DNA of 64,000 nucleotides from Bradyrhizobium sp. LLZ17 (GCF_041200145.1 NZ_CP165734.1:3100001-3164000); one strand, 5' to 3'. Shown: positions 17,345 through 25,950, numbered from the stretch's first letter. Made by a program: numbers and translations. Notes: generated by a model not told the origin, from the sequence alone.

Positions 17345-17785
17345 ATGGAGCAGGCGATGCAGGGGGCGCAGTTGGAGAAACCTGTTGCGCCGTTGCGAAC
17401 ATCCGTGATCCGCGCCGGGCTCGCCCTCGCGGTCATCGCCTGCGGGCTGTCCTTGCGCTGGTACGGCTTCCCGCTAGGCCTCCCCGCCTTCGCCGTGAAG
17501 TATGGCGGATCGCTGCTGTGGGCGACGATGATGTATCTGCTGGTCGGCGTTTTGCTGCCGCGGCTGACGCGGGCGCAGATCGCAGGGCTCGCGATGGTGA
17601 TCGCGGTCGCGGTCGAATTTTCCCGGCTGGTGCATGCGCCGTGGCTCGATGCGTTCCGGCTTACTACCGCTGGCGCCCTGCTGTTGGGGCGCATCTTCTC
17701 GCTGTGGAATTTGCTGGCCTACGCGATCGGGATTGCGTTCGGCGTTTGGATCGACGGTCTCGTAGAGTGGACAAAGGCGCCTTAG
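17345..17785 (+). CDS. DUF2809-like small membrane protein
   Basis: About 146 residues with four or five hydrophobic helices and the DUF2809 pattern (LRWYGFPLGLPAFAVKYGGSLLWATM region, then EFSRL and TTAGALLLGRIFSLWNLLAYAIG). The family is found in many bacteria and has no known function. The ATG at MEQAMQG is preferred; an in-frame TTG eight codons earlier is possible. The last codons (VEWTKAP and stop) lie inside the left arm of a GTAGGG-type repeat, so the natural C-terminus may have been replaced by repeat sequence. Confidence 0.7.
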   Translation: MEQAMQGAQLEKPVAPLRTSVIRAGLALAVIACGLSLRWYGFPLGLPAFAVKYGGSLLWATMMYLLVGVLLPRLTRAQIAGLAMVIAVAVEFSRLVHAPWLDAFRLTTAGALLLGRIFSLWNLLAYAIGIAFGVWIDGLVEWTKAP

Positions 17786-17853
17786 CGCCGTGCCCACCAC
17801 CTTGCTTGGCGCGGCGATTTCGGTGGGCACGCTTTCGCTTTGTCCACCCTACG
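17761..17853. repeat. GTAGGG-type inverted repeat, copy 2, reaching into a gene
   Basis: Outer arms cgtagagtggacaaag and ctttgtccaccctacg, and inner arms cgtgcccacc/ggtgggcacg, match copy 1 with a few changes. The left arm encodes the end of the DUF2809-like protein, and the right arm ends 11 bases from the stop of the convergent YcaQ-like gene. Confidence 0.85.
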
Positions 17854-17863
17854 AAAGCGCATC

Positions 17864-19024
17864 TCACTCCGCCAGTTGAAATCGCTCGAAGCGATCGAGC
17901 TCGTCCTCGATCTTCTGCTTGAGCTCCTTGCGCCGCGCCGTCTTCTTGCCCTGCCCGACCCAAGTCCATTTCTGCATCAGCAGCTTTTTGTTCTGCCGGT
18001 CAGCCTTGAGGTCGAGCGCAGCGACGATCTCGTCGCCGACCAGCACCGGCAGCGCGAAATAACCGAGCTTGCGTTTTGCCTTGGGTACGTAGGCTTCGAA
18101 CAGGTGATTGTAGCCAAAAATGAGACTGGTCCGCTTGCGCTGGATGATCAGGGGATCGAACGGCGAGAGGATGTGGACAAGATCCGCCGACACCTCGCCC
18201 GGCTCCAGCGCGGACGGCTGCGCCCAATGCTCCTGCTTGCCGGCGCCCTCGAGCGAAACCGGAACCAGCTCGCCGCGGCGAACGCGCGAGGCGATCAGCG
18301 CTGCTACCCCTTTCTTGCTCGGCGCGTCGAGATGACAGGCCGAGTCGAGACTCACCACGCCCTGTGACCGCAAGGCGCGGTCGAGCAGATAGGCCGTAAT
18401 TTCCTTGGCTGATGCCGGCTTCGGCAATGTGTCCCAGCCGAAATGCCGCGTCATCAGCTCATAGGTCTTGAGCATGCCCTGGCGCTCGCTGACGGTGGCA
18501 ACGCCGGTGTAGAAGGCGAGCTGCAACGCCCGCTTCGAGGGCTTTCGGCTCTGCCAGAGATGCTCCTTCTCGGTGAGCACGTCGTCCTCGATGTCGCGGA
18601 TCGTCAGCGGGCCGGCGCGAAGCAGCCGCATCACCTTGCGCGTGTCGGCCGGCTTGACCGACGCATACCATTTATGCCCCTCGCGGCGGTGCTCGCGCAT
18701 CGCCGGCAGAAAGAAGCGAAAATCGTCCGACGGAACGTAGGACAGCGCATGGGTCCAGTATTCGAACACGCTCTTGTCGACACTCTGGGCGTGACGCAGA
18801 TCGGCGCGGCGATAGTACGGGATGCGGCTGAACAGGATGTGGTGGTGGCAACGCTCGATCACGTTGATGGTGTCGATCTGCACATAGCCGAGATGGGCAA
18901 CTGCGTCCGCCACGGCCGCCGCGCCTTCCCCGAACGGCGCGCGCGTGTCGAGCCGCTGGGCATGCAGCCAGATCTGCCGGGCCTGTGTCGTCGGGAGCGG
19001 AAGCGGTTTGGCTAAACGAGGCAT
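17864..19024 (-). CDS. YcaQ/AlkX-type winged-helix DNA glycosylase
   Basis: The 386-residue protein belongs to the HTH_42 (YcaQ/AlkZ) family. The catalytic Q-x-D motif is present as QID (Gln49-Asp51) in LGYVQIDTINVIERCHHH, followed by the conserved SRIPYYRR and the FEYWTHALSYVP stretch. E. coli YcaQ removes alkylated bases and opens interstrand crosslinks. A C-terminal region with LSPFDPLIIQRKR fits the family. The start MPRLAKP gives the family's usual length; longer frames upstream look non-coding. Confidence 0.85.
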   Translation of the reverse strand: MPRLAKPLPLPTTQARQIWLHAQRLDTRAPFGEGAAAVADAVAHLGYVQIDTINVIERCHHHILFSRIPYYRRADLRHAQSVDKSVFEYWTHALSYVPSDDFRFFLPAMREHRREGHKWYASVKPADTRKVMRLLRAGPLTIRDIEDDVLTEKEHLWQSRKPSKRALQLAFYTGVATVSERQGMLKTYELMTRHFGWDTLPKPASAKEITAYLLDRALRSQGVVSLDSACHLDAPSKKGVAALIASRVRRGELVPVSLEGAGKQEHWAQPSALEPGEVSADLVHILSPFDPLIIQRKRTSLIFGYNHLFEAYVPKAKRKLGYFALPVLVGDEIVAALDLKADRQNKKLLMQKWTWVGQGKKTARRKELKQKIEDELDRFERFQLAE

Positions 19025-19140
19025 TGCGAGGAGCAATGTAGCGGGATTCGCGCCGGAGAAAGAAGCGGGCAGAGAGGCGGATCGAGGAAAGGCCGCGCTG
19101 CCAGCTGGTGACAGCGCGGCCGGATGATGCGGCCTCGCGC

Positions 19141-19389
19141 CTATTTCATCATCATAGCCTTCTGCGCCTTCATGTAGTGCATGCAGGCGCTCTTCATCTT
19201 GGCATTGCTCATGTCGGTGTTGACCATGGCCATTTCCTTGTTCGCGGCCATTTTGGCAGGCGTATCGGCAGGGCCGGACATCATGGCGGTCGATTTCATC
19301 AGGTTGGCGCTGTTGCACGCCATCATCGCGGCGGACGCGGGGGAAAGGGCAAACACGAGAAAGGCAGCGGCGGTGAGCAAGGTCTTCAT
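19141..19389 (-). CDS. Small secreted Met/Lys-rich protein, unknown function
   Basis: An 82-residue protein with a clear signal peptide (MKTLLTAAAFLVFALSPASA) and a mature part rich in Met, Lys and Ala. It contains two cysteines (in MACNS and SACMHYM) that could pair. GGAGGAG lies about nine bases before the ATG, supporting translation. Met-rich periplasmic proteins sometimes bind copper, but no clear MxxM-type site repeats regularly here. No family is recognised. Confidence 0.65.
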   Translation of the reverse strand: MKTLLTAAAFLVFALSPASAAMMACNSANLMKSTAMMSGPADTPAKMAANKEMAMVNTDMSNAKMKSACMHYMKAQKAMMMK

Positions 19390-19507
19390 CAAAAGTCTCC
19401 TCCGTAAAACGAAACCGGCGTCATGCCGGCCTTCGCAATTACGTATTCTCTAGCGACAACGTTTCGCGGAGAAGACAATTCTTTTGCTGCAGTGCGAAGC
19501 GCGGCAA

Positions 19508-19864
19508 TCAGCGGCCGCCTTTGGGCGCTTTGGACCGGTCACCGAGGCTGCCGGTGGCGACATCGGGTTCGCAGGCGGCCTTGCCGCGCCCCTCGGACTG
19601 GCAGCGATAGACGCTGCCAGTGAGGCGGTCGACCAGCCACACGGTCTCGTCGTTCGGGGCCTCGAGGCCGACATAGCGGGACGTGAGAGCTGTGATCAGC
19701 GTCGACAGCAGGATCGCCACCGCGATCATCGCCGCGCCGATATAGATGGGCATGGAGCTTACGGACACGGTCCGATCCGGCGGGCCATTGCGATAAAACT
19801 GATAGTCACTCGGCCTCGGCACGGGACGGAACTCGGCTCCTCTTGTCTGCAATTGTTGGATCAA
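19508..19864 (-). CDS. Hypothetical single-span membrane protein
   Basis: A 118-residue protein with one strong membrane helix (about 40-60, IGAAMIAVAILLSTLITAL), a short N-terminal segment and a C-terminal part containing DETVWLVDRLTGSVYRCQ with two cysteines. The arrangement suggests a membrane-anchored protein with a soluble C-terminal segment. An internal Met at residue 38 would give a shorter version. The function is not recognised. Confidence 0.55.
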   Translation of the reverse strand: MIQQLQTRGAEFRPVPRPSDYQFYRNGPPDRTVSVSSMPIYIGAAMIAVAILLSTLITALTSRYVGLEAPNDETVWLVDRLTGSVYRCQSEGRGKAACEPDVATGSLGDRSKAPKGGR

Positions 19865-20109
19865 GGTTTTCTGCTAGGCGCGCATCTGGCCAAATTCTTG
19901 TTCGCGAGCAGGCCACGCGACGACGCCTTTGCGACAATCGACGTACTTGGGTTTCCATCCAAAAGCGGCGTCCCGTCCCCACAAATCGAGGTAGGATGAC
20001 CTCGCAGCCCCGTTGTCACCAACGTGACGAAGATCACATCTGGGCCTTTGAACCTACTCTATGCTCGCGGCATCAAATCGCCATCAGGCGTCACAGCGAG
20101 GTTACGACA

Positions 20110-20751
20110 ATGACCCATTTCAACAAGTTTTTTGGACTGACGGTGATTACCCTCACGGCCGCACTGTCGCTGACAGCCGGCCTGGCTTTCGCCGGCGACA
20201 CCAACGTCTCCTCCAGCCAGATCCTGGATGCGTTGAAGCCAAAGCCGGTGACCCGCGGCCTGTCCGTCGGTCCGCAGGCCGACCCGACGGTGCAGGCCAA
20301 GGAAGCGACGTTCCTCAACACCGTGCGCAACCGGCAGACCCGTTCGCTCTCGATGGGCGAGCGCGACCAGATCGCCGAGCTCGCCGCGACCAAGCCGAAC
20401 ATCGATCTGGAGATCCAGTTCGACTACAACTCGGCCGACATCGCCAAGACCTCGGTACCCTCGGTACAGGCGCTCGGCAAGGCGCTGTCAGATCCATCGC
20501 TGAAGGGCTCGACCTTCGTGGTCGCCGGCCATACCGATGCGATCGGCACCGAAGAGTACAATCAGGGGCTCTCGGAACGCCGCGCCGACACAATCAAGAA
20601 GTACCTGGTGCAGAACTACGGCCTCAACGGCACCGATCTCGTCACCGTCGGCTATGGCAAGACCAAGCTGAAGGACGCTGCCAATGGCGCCGATCCCGTC
20701 AACCGCCGCGTCCAGGTCGTGAACATGGATACCAAGACGGCCTCGAAATAA
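20110..20751 (+). CDS. OmpA-family peptidoglycan-binding protein
   Basis: The 213-residue protein starts with a signal peptide ending near AFAGDT (residue 29) and ends with an OmpA-like domain (about 95-208). The cell-wall ligands Asp143 (in AGHTDAIG) and Arg158 (in LSERRAD) are present, as is RRVQVV near the end. There is no lipobox or beta-barrel, so it is probably a soluble periplasmic peptidoglycan binder. The ATG follows a GAGG about eight bases upstream; the longer upstream frame has no site. Confidence 0.85.
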   Translation: MTHFNKFFGLTVITLTAALSLTAGLAFAGDTNVSSSQILDALKPKPVTRGLSVGPQADPTVQAKEATFLNTVRNRQTRSLSMGERDQIAELAATKPNIDLEIQFDYNSADIAKTSVPSVQALGKALSDPSLKGSTFVVAGHTDAIGTEEYNQGLSERRADTIKKYLVQNYGLNGTDLVTVGYGKTKLKDAANGADPVNRRVQVVNMDTKTASK

Positions 20752-20799
20752 TCGCTGCGCGAAACACGCCGCCCGCCACGACGATGGCGGGCGGCGATG

Positions 20800-22116
20800 T
20801 CATATCCAGCTCTGAAACAGCATCAGCCGGTTGAACGTCTGCATCGACGTGCCGATGAACGCCGCCGAAATCGGCAGCATCACCGCAAAGCCTATCGCGG
20901 CGACGCCGACATAAGCCCACAACAGCCAGCGCGGCGACCCCTCTTTGGCCAGCACATAGACCAGCGCGAGCGAGGCCGCTGTTGCGGCCGGCAGATAATA
21001 ATAGATGAAGCCCAGCGTACGCGGCAGCAACGCCCAGGCAAGCCAGGGCCCGAAATAGAACGCCGCGATCAGGAATGCATCCCACCGCCGCGCGACGATA
21101 AAGTCGCGGAGTACCACGGCGAGCGCGAGCAGCGCCGGCCAAAGCACCAGCGGATTGCCGAGGAAAACGACCGCCGCGACGTTGTCGTCGGCCGTCTTGT
21201 CGAACAGGAACCAGACCGGCCGCGCGAGCAACGGCCACGACGGCCACGAGCTCATATAAGTGTGGCCCGCGATCGCGGTGGTGGTGTTGTCGGCAAAGAT
21301 CCGGCGCTGCGCCTCGATCAGATCCGACAGCGACAGACCGTAAAGTGGAACGAAGGCGGCGAGATACGTCGACGCCGGCAATAGCGCGAAGCAGAGCGCG
21401 ACATGGTGCGCCCTGAAGTCGGGCCAGAGATCCGGCCGGTACCAGTCGCCCGGCCTGGCATCGGCAAACAGCGTGCGCCAGCTCCGCATCAGGCGGACCA
21501 TGGCAACGATGACGACGCAGACGCCGAGCGGAAACAGCCCGCTCCATTTGCACGCGGCGGCGAGACCGAACAGCGCCCCGGCAAGCGCGAACAATGCATG
21601 CGGGCGCTCTCTTCGAAATCCGTGCATGAAGGCGGCGGTCGCGAGCAGGCCGAATCCAAGCGCGAAGATGTCGAGCATCGCGATGCGCGACTGGACGTAC
21701 AGCATCTGGTTGAAGGCCCCGATCAGCGCGGCTGCGATCGCGGGGCCTTGTGCGGCAAACAGCGCGAGACCGCAGAGATAGATCGCCACGATCGCGAGTG
21801 CGCCAAACACCGTCGCCGGATAGCGCCAGCCGAACGCATTGTCGCCGAACGTCGCGATCGATGCCGCGATGATCTCTTTTGCCAGCGGCGGATGCATCGG
21901 ATTGAGCACCGGCTGCGACAGCGTGGGGCCGAGCATCTGCCGCGCCGCGGGCACGTAATGCACCTCGTCGAACACCAATTTTTCCGGCGTTACGAGGCCG
22001 ATCAGCAGCGCGAGATGTGCGGCTAGGAAAATCGCGACAGCAATCACTGCGCTCCGCGACAGCTTTGGAACTGCAGGCAATTGACCCGGCTTCTGTGGGG
22101 CTATTCTGCGTGGCAA
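20800..22116 (-). CDS. PMT-family protein O-mannosyltransferase-like glycosyltransferase
   Basis: A polytopic membrane protein of about 438 residues. The first periplasmic loop contains FDEVHYVPAARQML, with the Asp-Glu pair essential in yeast and bacterial PMT enzymes, followed by MHPPLAKEIIA, another family hallmark. The rest has about ten hydrophobic helices. PMT/GT39 enzymes move a sugar from a polyprenyl-phosphate donor to Ser/Thr of exported proteins or to other acceptors. The start is uncertain: a TTG at LPRRIAP is used, with no strong ribosome site. It is divergent from the FecR and Pro/Thr-rich barrel genes. Confidence 0.8.
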   Translation of the reverse strand: MPRRIAPQKPGQLPAVPKLSRSAVIAVAIFLAAHLALLIGLVTPEKLVFDEVHYVPAARQMLGPTLSQPVLNPMHPPLAKEIIAASIATFGDNAFGWRYPATVFGALAIVAIYLCGLALFAAQGPAIAAALIGAFNQMLYVQSRIAMLDIFALGFGLLATAAFMHGFRRERPHALFALAGALFGLAAACKWSGLFPLGVCVVIVAMVRLMRSWRTLFADARPGDWYRPDLWPDFRAHHVALCFALLPASTYLAAFVPLYGLSLSDLIEAQRRIFADNTTTAIAGHTYMSSWPSWPLLARPVWFLFDKTADDNVAAVVFLGNPLVLWPALLALAVVLRDFIVARRWDAFLIAAFYFGPWLAWALLPRTLGFIYYYLPAATAASLALVYVLAKEGSPRWLLWAYVGVAAIGFAVMLPISAAFIGTSMQTFNRLMLFQSWI

Positions 22117-22281
22117 ATCTGCGTCACCGCGGATAAAAAAGACAACTCGCTCGCAGCATTGAACGCATTCTGCAGCGGCTGTCACTAAGCTAACGCGCGT
22201 CCTGCGCCGCTTGTGATAATTCTGCCACAACACAAATGCGCGCGGTCCGGTACGATCAGGGACATATCGATCGGTAGCGAA

Positions 22282-22983
22282 ATGATTTTGCGTTCTTTGC
22301 TCTTCCCAATGCTGTTGTCGGCGTTGCTGTGCACAGCACCTTGCGCGCAGGCGCAGACCCGCGTCGGCGAAGCCGTCGTGGTCCAGAACGAAGTGGTGCG
22401 CCTCGCCGCGACCGCGACGCCGATCAATGTCGGCGACAGCATGCTGCGCGACGAGACCGTGCAGACCGGAGCCGACAGTGCGGCGCGCTTCGTCATGGCC
22501 GACAGCACCAACCTGTCGCTCGGGGCGAGCGCAACGTTGAAGCTCGATCGCACCGTCTTCAACGACGAGCACAGCTATCGCGACGTCGCGATCCGCATGA
22601 CGACCGGTGCATTCCGCTTCGTCACCGGGCATTCGGAGAAGACCGCCTACAAGATCACGACGCCGCTCGCGACCATCGGCGTACGCGGCACCACGCTCGA
22701 CATCCTGTCCCAGCGCGGTCGCTCCGTCGTCGTGCTTCAGGAGGGGGCCGCCAGCGTCTGCACGCTGAGCTTCCAATGCGTGCAGCTCATCCAGCCCGGC
22801 GAGACCGCGATCATCACCTCGAGCGGCGGCAAGATCAGGATCGCCAAGACCAACACACCGCCCTGGACTTTCGCCGCCAACTGCGCCGCGAGTGCCGGGC
22901 TGTGCGCGGTCAACCAATATGCCGACGCCTCGCCGACCATCACGCCCGCCGTCCATGACGACGGCATGCTGTGCGGGCGCTGA
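22282..22983 (+). CDS. FecR-domain periplasmic protein
   Basis: The 233-residue protein has a signal peptide ending near CAQAQT and then a FecR-like domain. Typical features are GDSMLRDETVQTGADSAARF, LSLGASATLKLD and YKITTPLATIGVRGTTLDI. In sigma-regulator FecR proteins this domain follows a membrane helix. Here no anti-sigma part is present, so it is a secreted stand-alone version. The next gene starts two bases after its stop, so the pair is an operon. The ATG before ILRSLLF is chosen as it gives the signal peptide directly. Confidence 0.8.
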   Translation: MILRSLLFPMLLSALLCTAPCAQAQTRVGEAVVVQNEVVRLAATATPINVGDSMLRDETVQTGADSAARFVMADSTNLSLGASATLKLDRTVFNDEHSYRDVAIRMTTGAFRFVTGHSEKTAYKITTPLATIGVRGTTLDILSQRGRSVVVLQEGAASVCTLSFQCVQLIQPGETAIITSSGGKIRIAKTNTPPWTFAANCAASAGLCAVNQYADASPTITPAVHDDGMLCGR

Positions 22984-22985
22984 TC

Positions 22986-24104
22986 ATGACGAAACTCCGG
23001 ATGCGGCGCTTCGTTCTCCTGGCTGCGCTCACCACAGCCGGGACGTTCTTGCTGCTGGCAGCCCAGTTGCAGCCGGTGGCGGCCCAGACGCCGACGCCTA
23101 CGCCGACTTACACGCCCACACCTACGCCTACGCCCACGGCGACACCGACACCGACGCCGACCCCGAGCGCTTCACCATCGCTAAGTCCGAGTCCGTCGCC
23201 GACGCCGACCGGCGCCGATTCCAGCGGCAATTCGATCGGCGGCCTCGCCAACCAGCGCTTCAACCAGATGATCACCAACCGGGTGCTCGGCACTGTGCTG
23301 CTCGGTGTGAACGAGCAGGTCAATTGCAGCGACTGCGTCAGCGCGTTCGGCTCGGCCGGCTCGTTCTCCGCCGGCATCCACGGCCGCAAGGAGCTCACCA
23401 ACAACCTGTCGCTGCTCGCCGGCATCGCCTACACGCAATACAGCGAGGGCGGTTACAACATCACCAGCGCGCCGATCGGCGCCTTCGCGCTGCGCTATGA
23501 CTTCACCGACTGGGGCACGTCGCGCCCGTTCTTCGACATCGGCACGATCCTGACCCCGTGGGAGAAAGCGCGCTACACCCGCAGCTACAACACCAGCCTC
23601 GGACCGGTGAGCGTCACGAGTTCGACCAACGCCGCGAATTACGCGGTCTACGGCCGTGCCGGCTGGATGAGCCGGCTGTCACCCCGCGACGAAATCGCAG
23701 CGTCCATCGAAGTCTGGCAGCTCTGGCAGCGCGTATCCGGCTACGCGGACAACATGGCGGCGTTCAATCCGTTCGACGCCACCATTGCGACCGGCACCGA
23801 CCGCACCAGCCTGGTCAAGATCGGCGGCCAGTGGACCCATCTCTACGGCAGCAACATCGAAGCCAACCTTAATGGCGGCTGGGTGCAGTCGTTCGCGTCC
23901 CACAGCGGCATCGTCGCCACCGTGACCGGCGATGGCACGGTGGTCCCGACGATGGGCAACCAGGGCTGGTTCGAATATGGCGGCCGCCTCGGCTTCCGGG
24001 TGCAGAAGGGCTGGATCGTGGACCTGTTTGCAAACGGCACGCTCGGTCCGCAGCCAGTGGGCAACACCATCCACGGCGGCGTCGGGCTACGGATCAATTA
24101 CTGA
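22986..24104 (+). CDS. Outer-membrane beta-barrel protein with Pro/Thr-rich linker
   Basis: The 372-residue protein has three parts: a signal peptide (cleavage near VAAQT, residue 34), a Pro/Thr then Pro/Ser repeat (35-75, about 20 Thr or Ser), and a 270-residue barrel domain with alternating hydrophobic strands (NNLSLLAGIAYTQY, FALRYDFTDW). It ends in Tyr (GGVGLRINY) as outer-membrane barrels do. It resembles autotransporter-type barrels. The ATG is two bases after the FecR stop. The linker is an obvious target for O-glycosylation, and a PMT-type gene is divergent next door. Confidence 0.75.
   Translation: MTKLRMRRFVLLAALTTAGTFLLLAAQLQPVAAQTPTPTPTYTPTPTPTPTATPTPTPTPSASPSLSPSPSPTPTGADSSGNSIGGLANQRFNQMITNRVLGTVLLGVNEQVNCSDCVSAFGSAGSFSAGIHGRKELTNNLSLLAGIAYTQYSEGGYNITSAPIGAFALRYDFTDWGTSRPFFDIGTILTPWEKARYTRSYNTSLGPVSVTSSTNAANYAVYGRAGWMSRLSPRDEIAASIEVWQLWQRVSGYADNMAAFNPFDATIATGTDRTSLVKIGGQWTHLYGSNIEANLNGGWVQSFASHSGIVATVTGDGTVVPTMGNQGWFEYGGRLGFRVQKGWIVDLFANGTLGPQPVGNTIHGGVGLRINY
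23088..23210 (+). repeat. Hexanucleotide-like coding repeat (Thr-Pro/Ser-Pro codons)
   Basis: The segment is built of ACGCCN and related six-base units encoding Thr-Pro and later Ser-Pro pairs. Because units are six bases long, slippage would change linker length without breaking the frame. Confidence 0.85.
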
Positions 24105-24120
24105 CGTGCAGCACGGTCTT

Positions 24121-24211
24121 GTAGGGCGGGCAGAGCGCAAGCGTGCCCACCACTTCCCTCTCGGTGGTAGAAAGACGGTGGGCACGGCGCAAGAGCGCCT
24201 TTGCCCACCTT
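24121..24211. repeat. GTAGGG-type inverted repeat, copy 3
   Basis: gtagggcgggcagagcg...gcgtgcccacc on the left pairs with ggtgggcacggcgc...tttgcccacc on the right. It sits between the convergent barrel and VOC genes, the position of a bidirectional terminator. Confidence 0.85.
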
Positions 24212-24229
24212 CGGTACCTGTTGCTGAGA

Positions 24230-24718
24230 TCACGCTGCCGATTTGCCCTCGAATGCGCGGCGCAAGGCCTCGACATCCAGCTTGACCATCTTCATCATCG
24301 CTTGCATTGCGCGGGCGGCCGCAGGCCTGTCCGAGCTCGAGAGAAATTCGAACATCACTTTCGGCACGACCTGCCACGACACGCCGTAACGGTCATTGAG
24401 CCAGCCGCACTGCTGCGCCTTGCCGCCATGGGCGAGGAACGCATTCCATACGCTGTCGACCTGGGCCTGATCGTCGCAATGGATCATCAGCGAGAGCGCG
24501 TGGGTGTACTCCATCTTCATCCCGCCATTGAGCGCGACTAGCGGCTGTCCGGCCACCGTGAACTCGACGACGAGTACCGAGCCCTCCTTGCCTGACGGGT
24601 TGTCGGTGACGTTGCGCTGGACGTGCGTGATCTCCGAATTCGGCACCAGCGACACGTAGAATTTCGCGGCTTCTTCGGCGTCGCCGTTGAACCACATGCA
24701 GGGCACGACCTTGGACAT
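24230..24718 (-). CDS. VOC/PhnB-like protein
   Basis: A 162-residue vicinal-oxygen-chelate protein of the PhnB type. It begins VPCMWFNGDAEEAAKFYVSL, has the typical VEFTVAGQPLVALNGG strand pair and ends WQVVPKVMFEFLSS. Proteins of this group are often named 3-demethylubiquinone methyltransferase-like, but the fold is VOC and no methyltransferase motif exists. The reaction is unknown. Another VOC gene follows upstream on the same strand after a short gap, so the two may be co-transcribed. Confidence 0.82.
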   Translation of the reverse strand: MSKVVPCMWFNGDAEEAAKFYVSLVPNSEITHVQRNVTDNPSGKEGSVLVVEFTVAGQPLVALNGGMKMEYTHALSLMIHCDDQAQVDSVWNAFLAHGGKAQQCGWLNDRYGVSWQVVPKVMFEFLSSSDRPAAARAMQAMMKMVKLDVEALRRAFEGKSAA

Positions 24719-24761
24719 TTGCGAATGCTCCTCTTCCGGATTCGATTTTGTCGAGCTTCGA

Positions 24762-25184
24762 TCAGGCCATCGCGGGCTGGGCGGGGGCAGCCGCGAGGTC
24801 CATCCAGTTCACGCCCCACATATGACCATCCGGATCCTCAAAGCTGCGGCCGTACATGAAGCTGTATTCATCGATCGGGCTCGGATCGGCCATCCCGCCT
24901 GCAGCCTCGGCCTTGCCCACGATGGCGTCCACCTCGTCGCGGCTATCGGCGGAGAGACAGAGCAAAACCTGATTCGAGGTCTTGGCATCCGCGATCGGCT
25001 TCGGCGTGAACTGACGGAATTTGTCGTGGGTCAGCAGCATGGCGTAGATGGTCTCGGAAAAGACCATGCACGACGCCGTGTCGTCGCTGAATTGCGGGTT
25101 CCTGACCGCGCCAACCGCCTCATAGAACGCCGTGGCGCGCTTGAGGTCGGTCACCGGCAGGTTGACGAAGATCATCTTGGGCAT
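24762..25184 (-). CDS. VOC family (glyoxalase-like) protein
   Basis: The 140-residue protein has the glyoxalase/VOC repeat pattern: FVNLPVTDLKRATAFYEAVG at the N-terminus and FEDPDGHMWGVNWMD near the end, with the conserved Glu/Asp and His that often hold a metal. The start is chosen at MPKMIF because AAGGAG lies nine bases upstream; the longer frame has no such site. The substrate is unknown. Confidence 0.85.
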   Translation of the reverse strand: MPKMIFVNLPVTDLKRATAFYEAVGAVRNPQFSDDTASCMVFSETIYAMLLTHDKFRQFTPKPIADAKTSNQVLLCLSADSRDEVDAIVGKAEAAGGMADPSPIDEYSFMYGRSFEDPDGHMWGVNWMDLAAAPAQPAMA

Positions 25185-25309
25185 CGGAAGCTCCTTGCGA
25201 GGGGTTCTGCCCAAGGACGGACGGCCAGTCGGCCACCCGACACCGCTTCCGATTATTTTTTGGCCGGGCCCGCGCGTTACGCATGAACCACGAAAGCCGG
25301 CAGCAGGCG

Positions 25310-25822
25310 TTACTTCGTCTCGTTGGGATCCCGGTGCACCGGATCGATCCACAGCACGTTCTCGGGCTTCTCGACCGGCTCGATATCGAGGTTGATTGCG
25401 ACCGCCTCACCATCGCTGCGCACCAGCACGCATTCCAGCACCTCGTCGGGGCTGGCGTTGATCTCCTGATGCGGCACGTAGGGCGGCACGAAGATGAAAT
25501 CGCCGGGGCCGGCCTCGGCGGTGAACTGCAGGCTCTCGCCCCAGCGCATCCGCGCCTTCCCCTTCACGACGTAAATGACGCTTTCGAGATGGCCGTGGTG
25601 ATGCGCGCCGGTCTTGGCATCCGGCTTGATGCTGACGGTGCCCGCCCATAATTTCTGTGCGCCGACGCGGGCGAAATTGATCGCGGCCGCACGGTCCATC
25701 CCTGGCGTGGACGGCACGTTGGTATCGAGCTGGTTGGCGGGAATGACGCGCACACCGTCATGTTTCCAGCGATCGTCATGATCGTGTGCATGGTGCGGAT
25801 GTGTGTGGTCATGGCCGGTCAT
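25310..25822 (-). CDS. Cupin-domain protein with His-rich N-terminus
   Basis: The 170-residue protein contains cupin motif 1 (HHHGHLESVIYVVKGKARMR, the metal-binding His cluster and Glu) and motif 2 (PPYVPHQEIN). The first 21 residues hold nine histidines (MTGHDHTHPHHAHDHDDRWK), an unusual metal-binding tail that could load or store nickel, zinc or iron. The enzyme activity cannot be assigned. Confidence 0.8.
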   Translation of the reverse strand: MTGHDHTHPHHAHDHDDRWKHDGVRVIPANQLDTNVPSTPGMDRAAAINFARVGAQKLWAGTVSIKPDAKTGAHHHGHLESVIYVVKGKARMRWGESLQFTAEAGPGDFIFVPPYVPHQEINASPDEVLECVLVRSDGEAVAINLDIEPVEKPENVLWIDPVHRDPNETK

Positions 25823-25950
25823 CTGGACTGCTTTCTGTTGGTTCCGTGCCGTCGCAAACTAGCTCAAGGCCGCCCCGGCAAGCCATGCCAAAATCGGAAC
25901 TCTCCCAGCCATGAAACGTTGTCTCCGTAAGCAAAACGAAGGAGAGTTTC

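Noticed and set aside
22117..22956. Long upstream extension of the PMT-type gene
   Set aside because: The extra part is Arg/Asp-rich, lies antisense to the FecR gene and shows no membrane helices.
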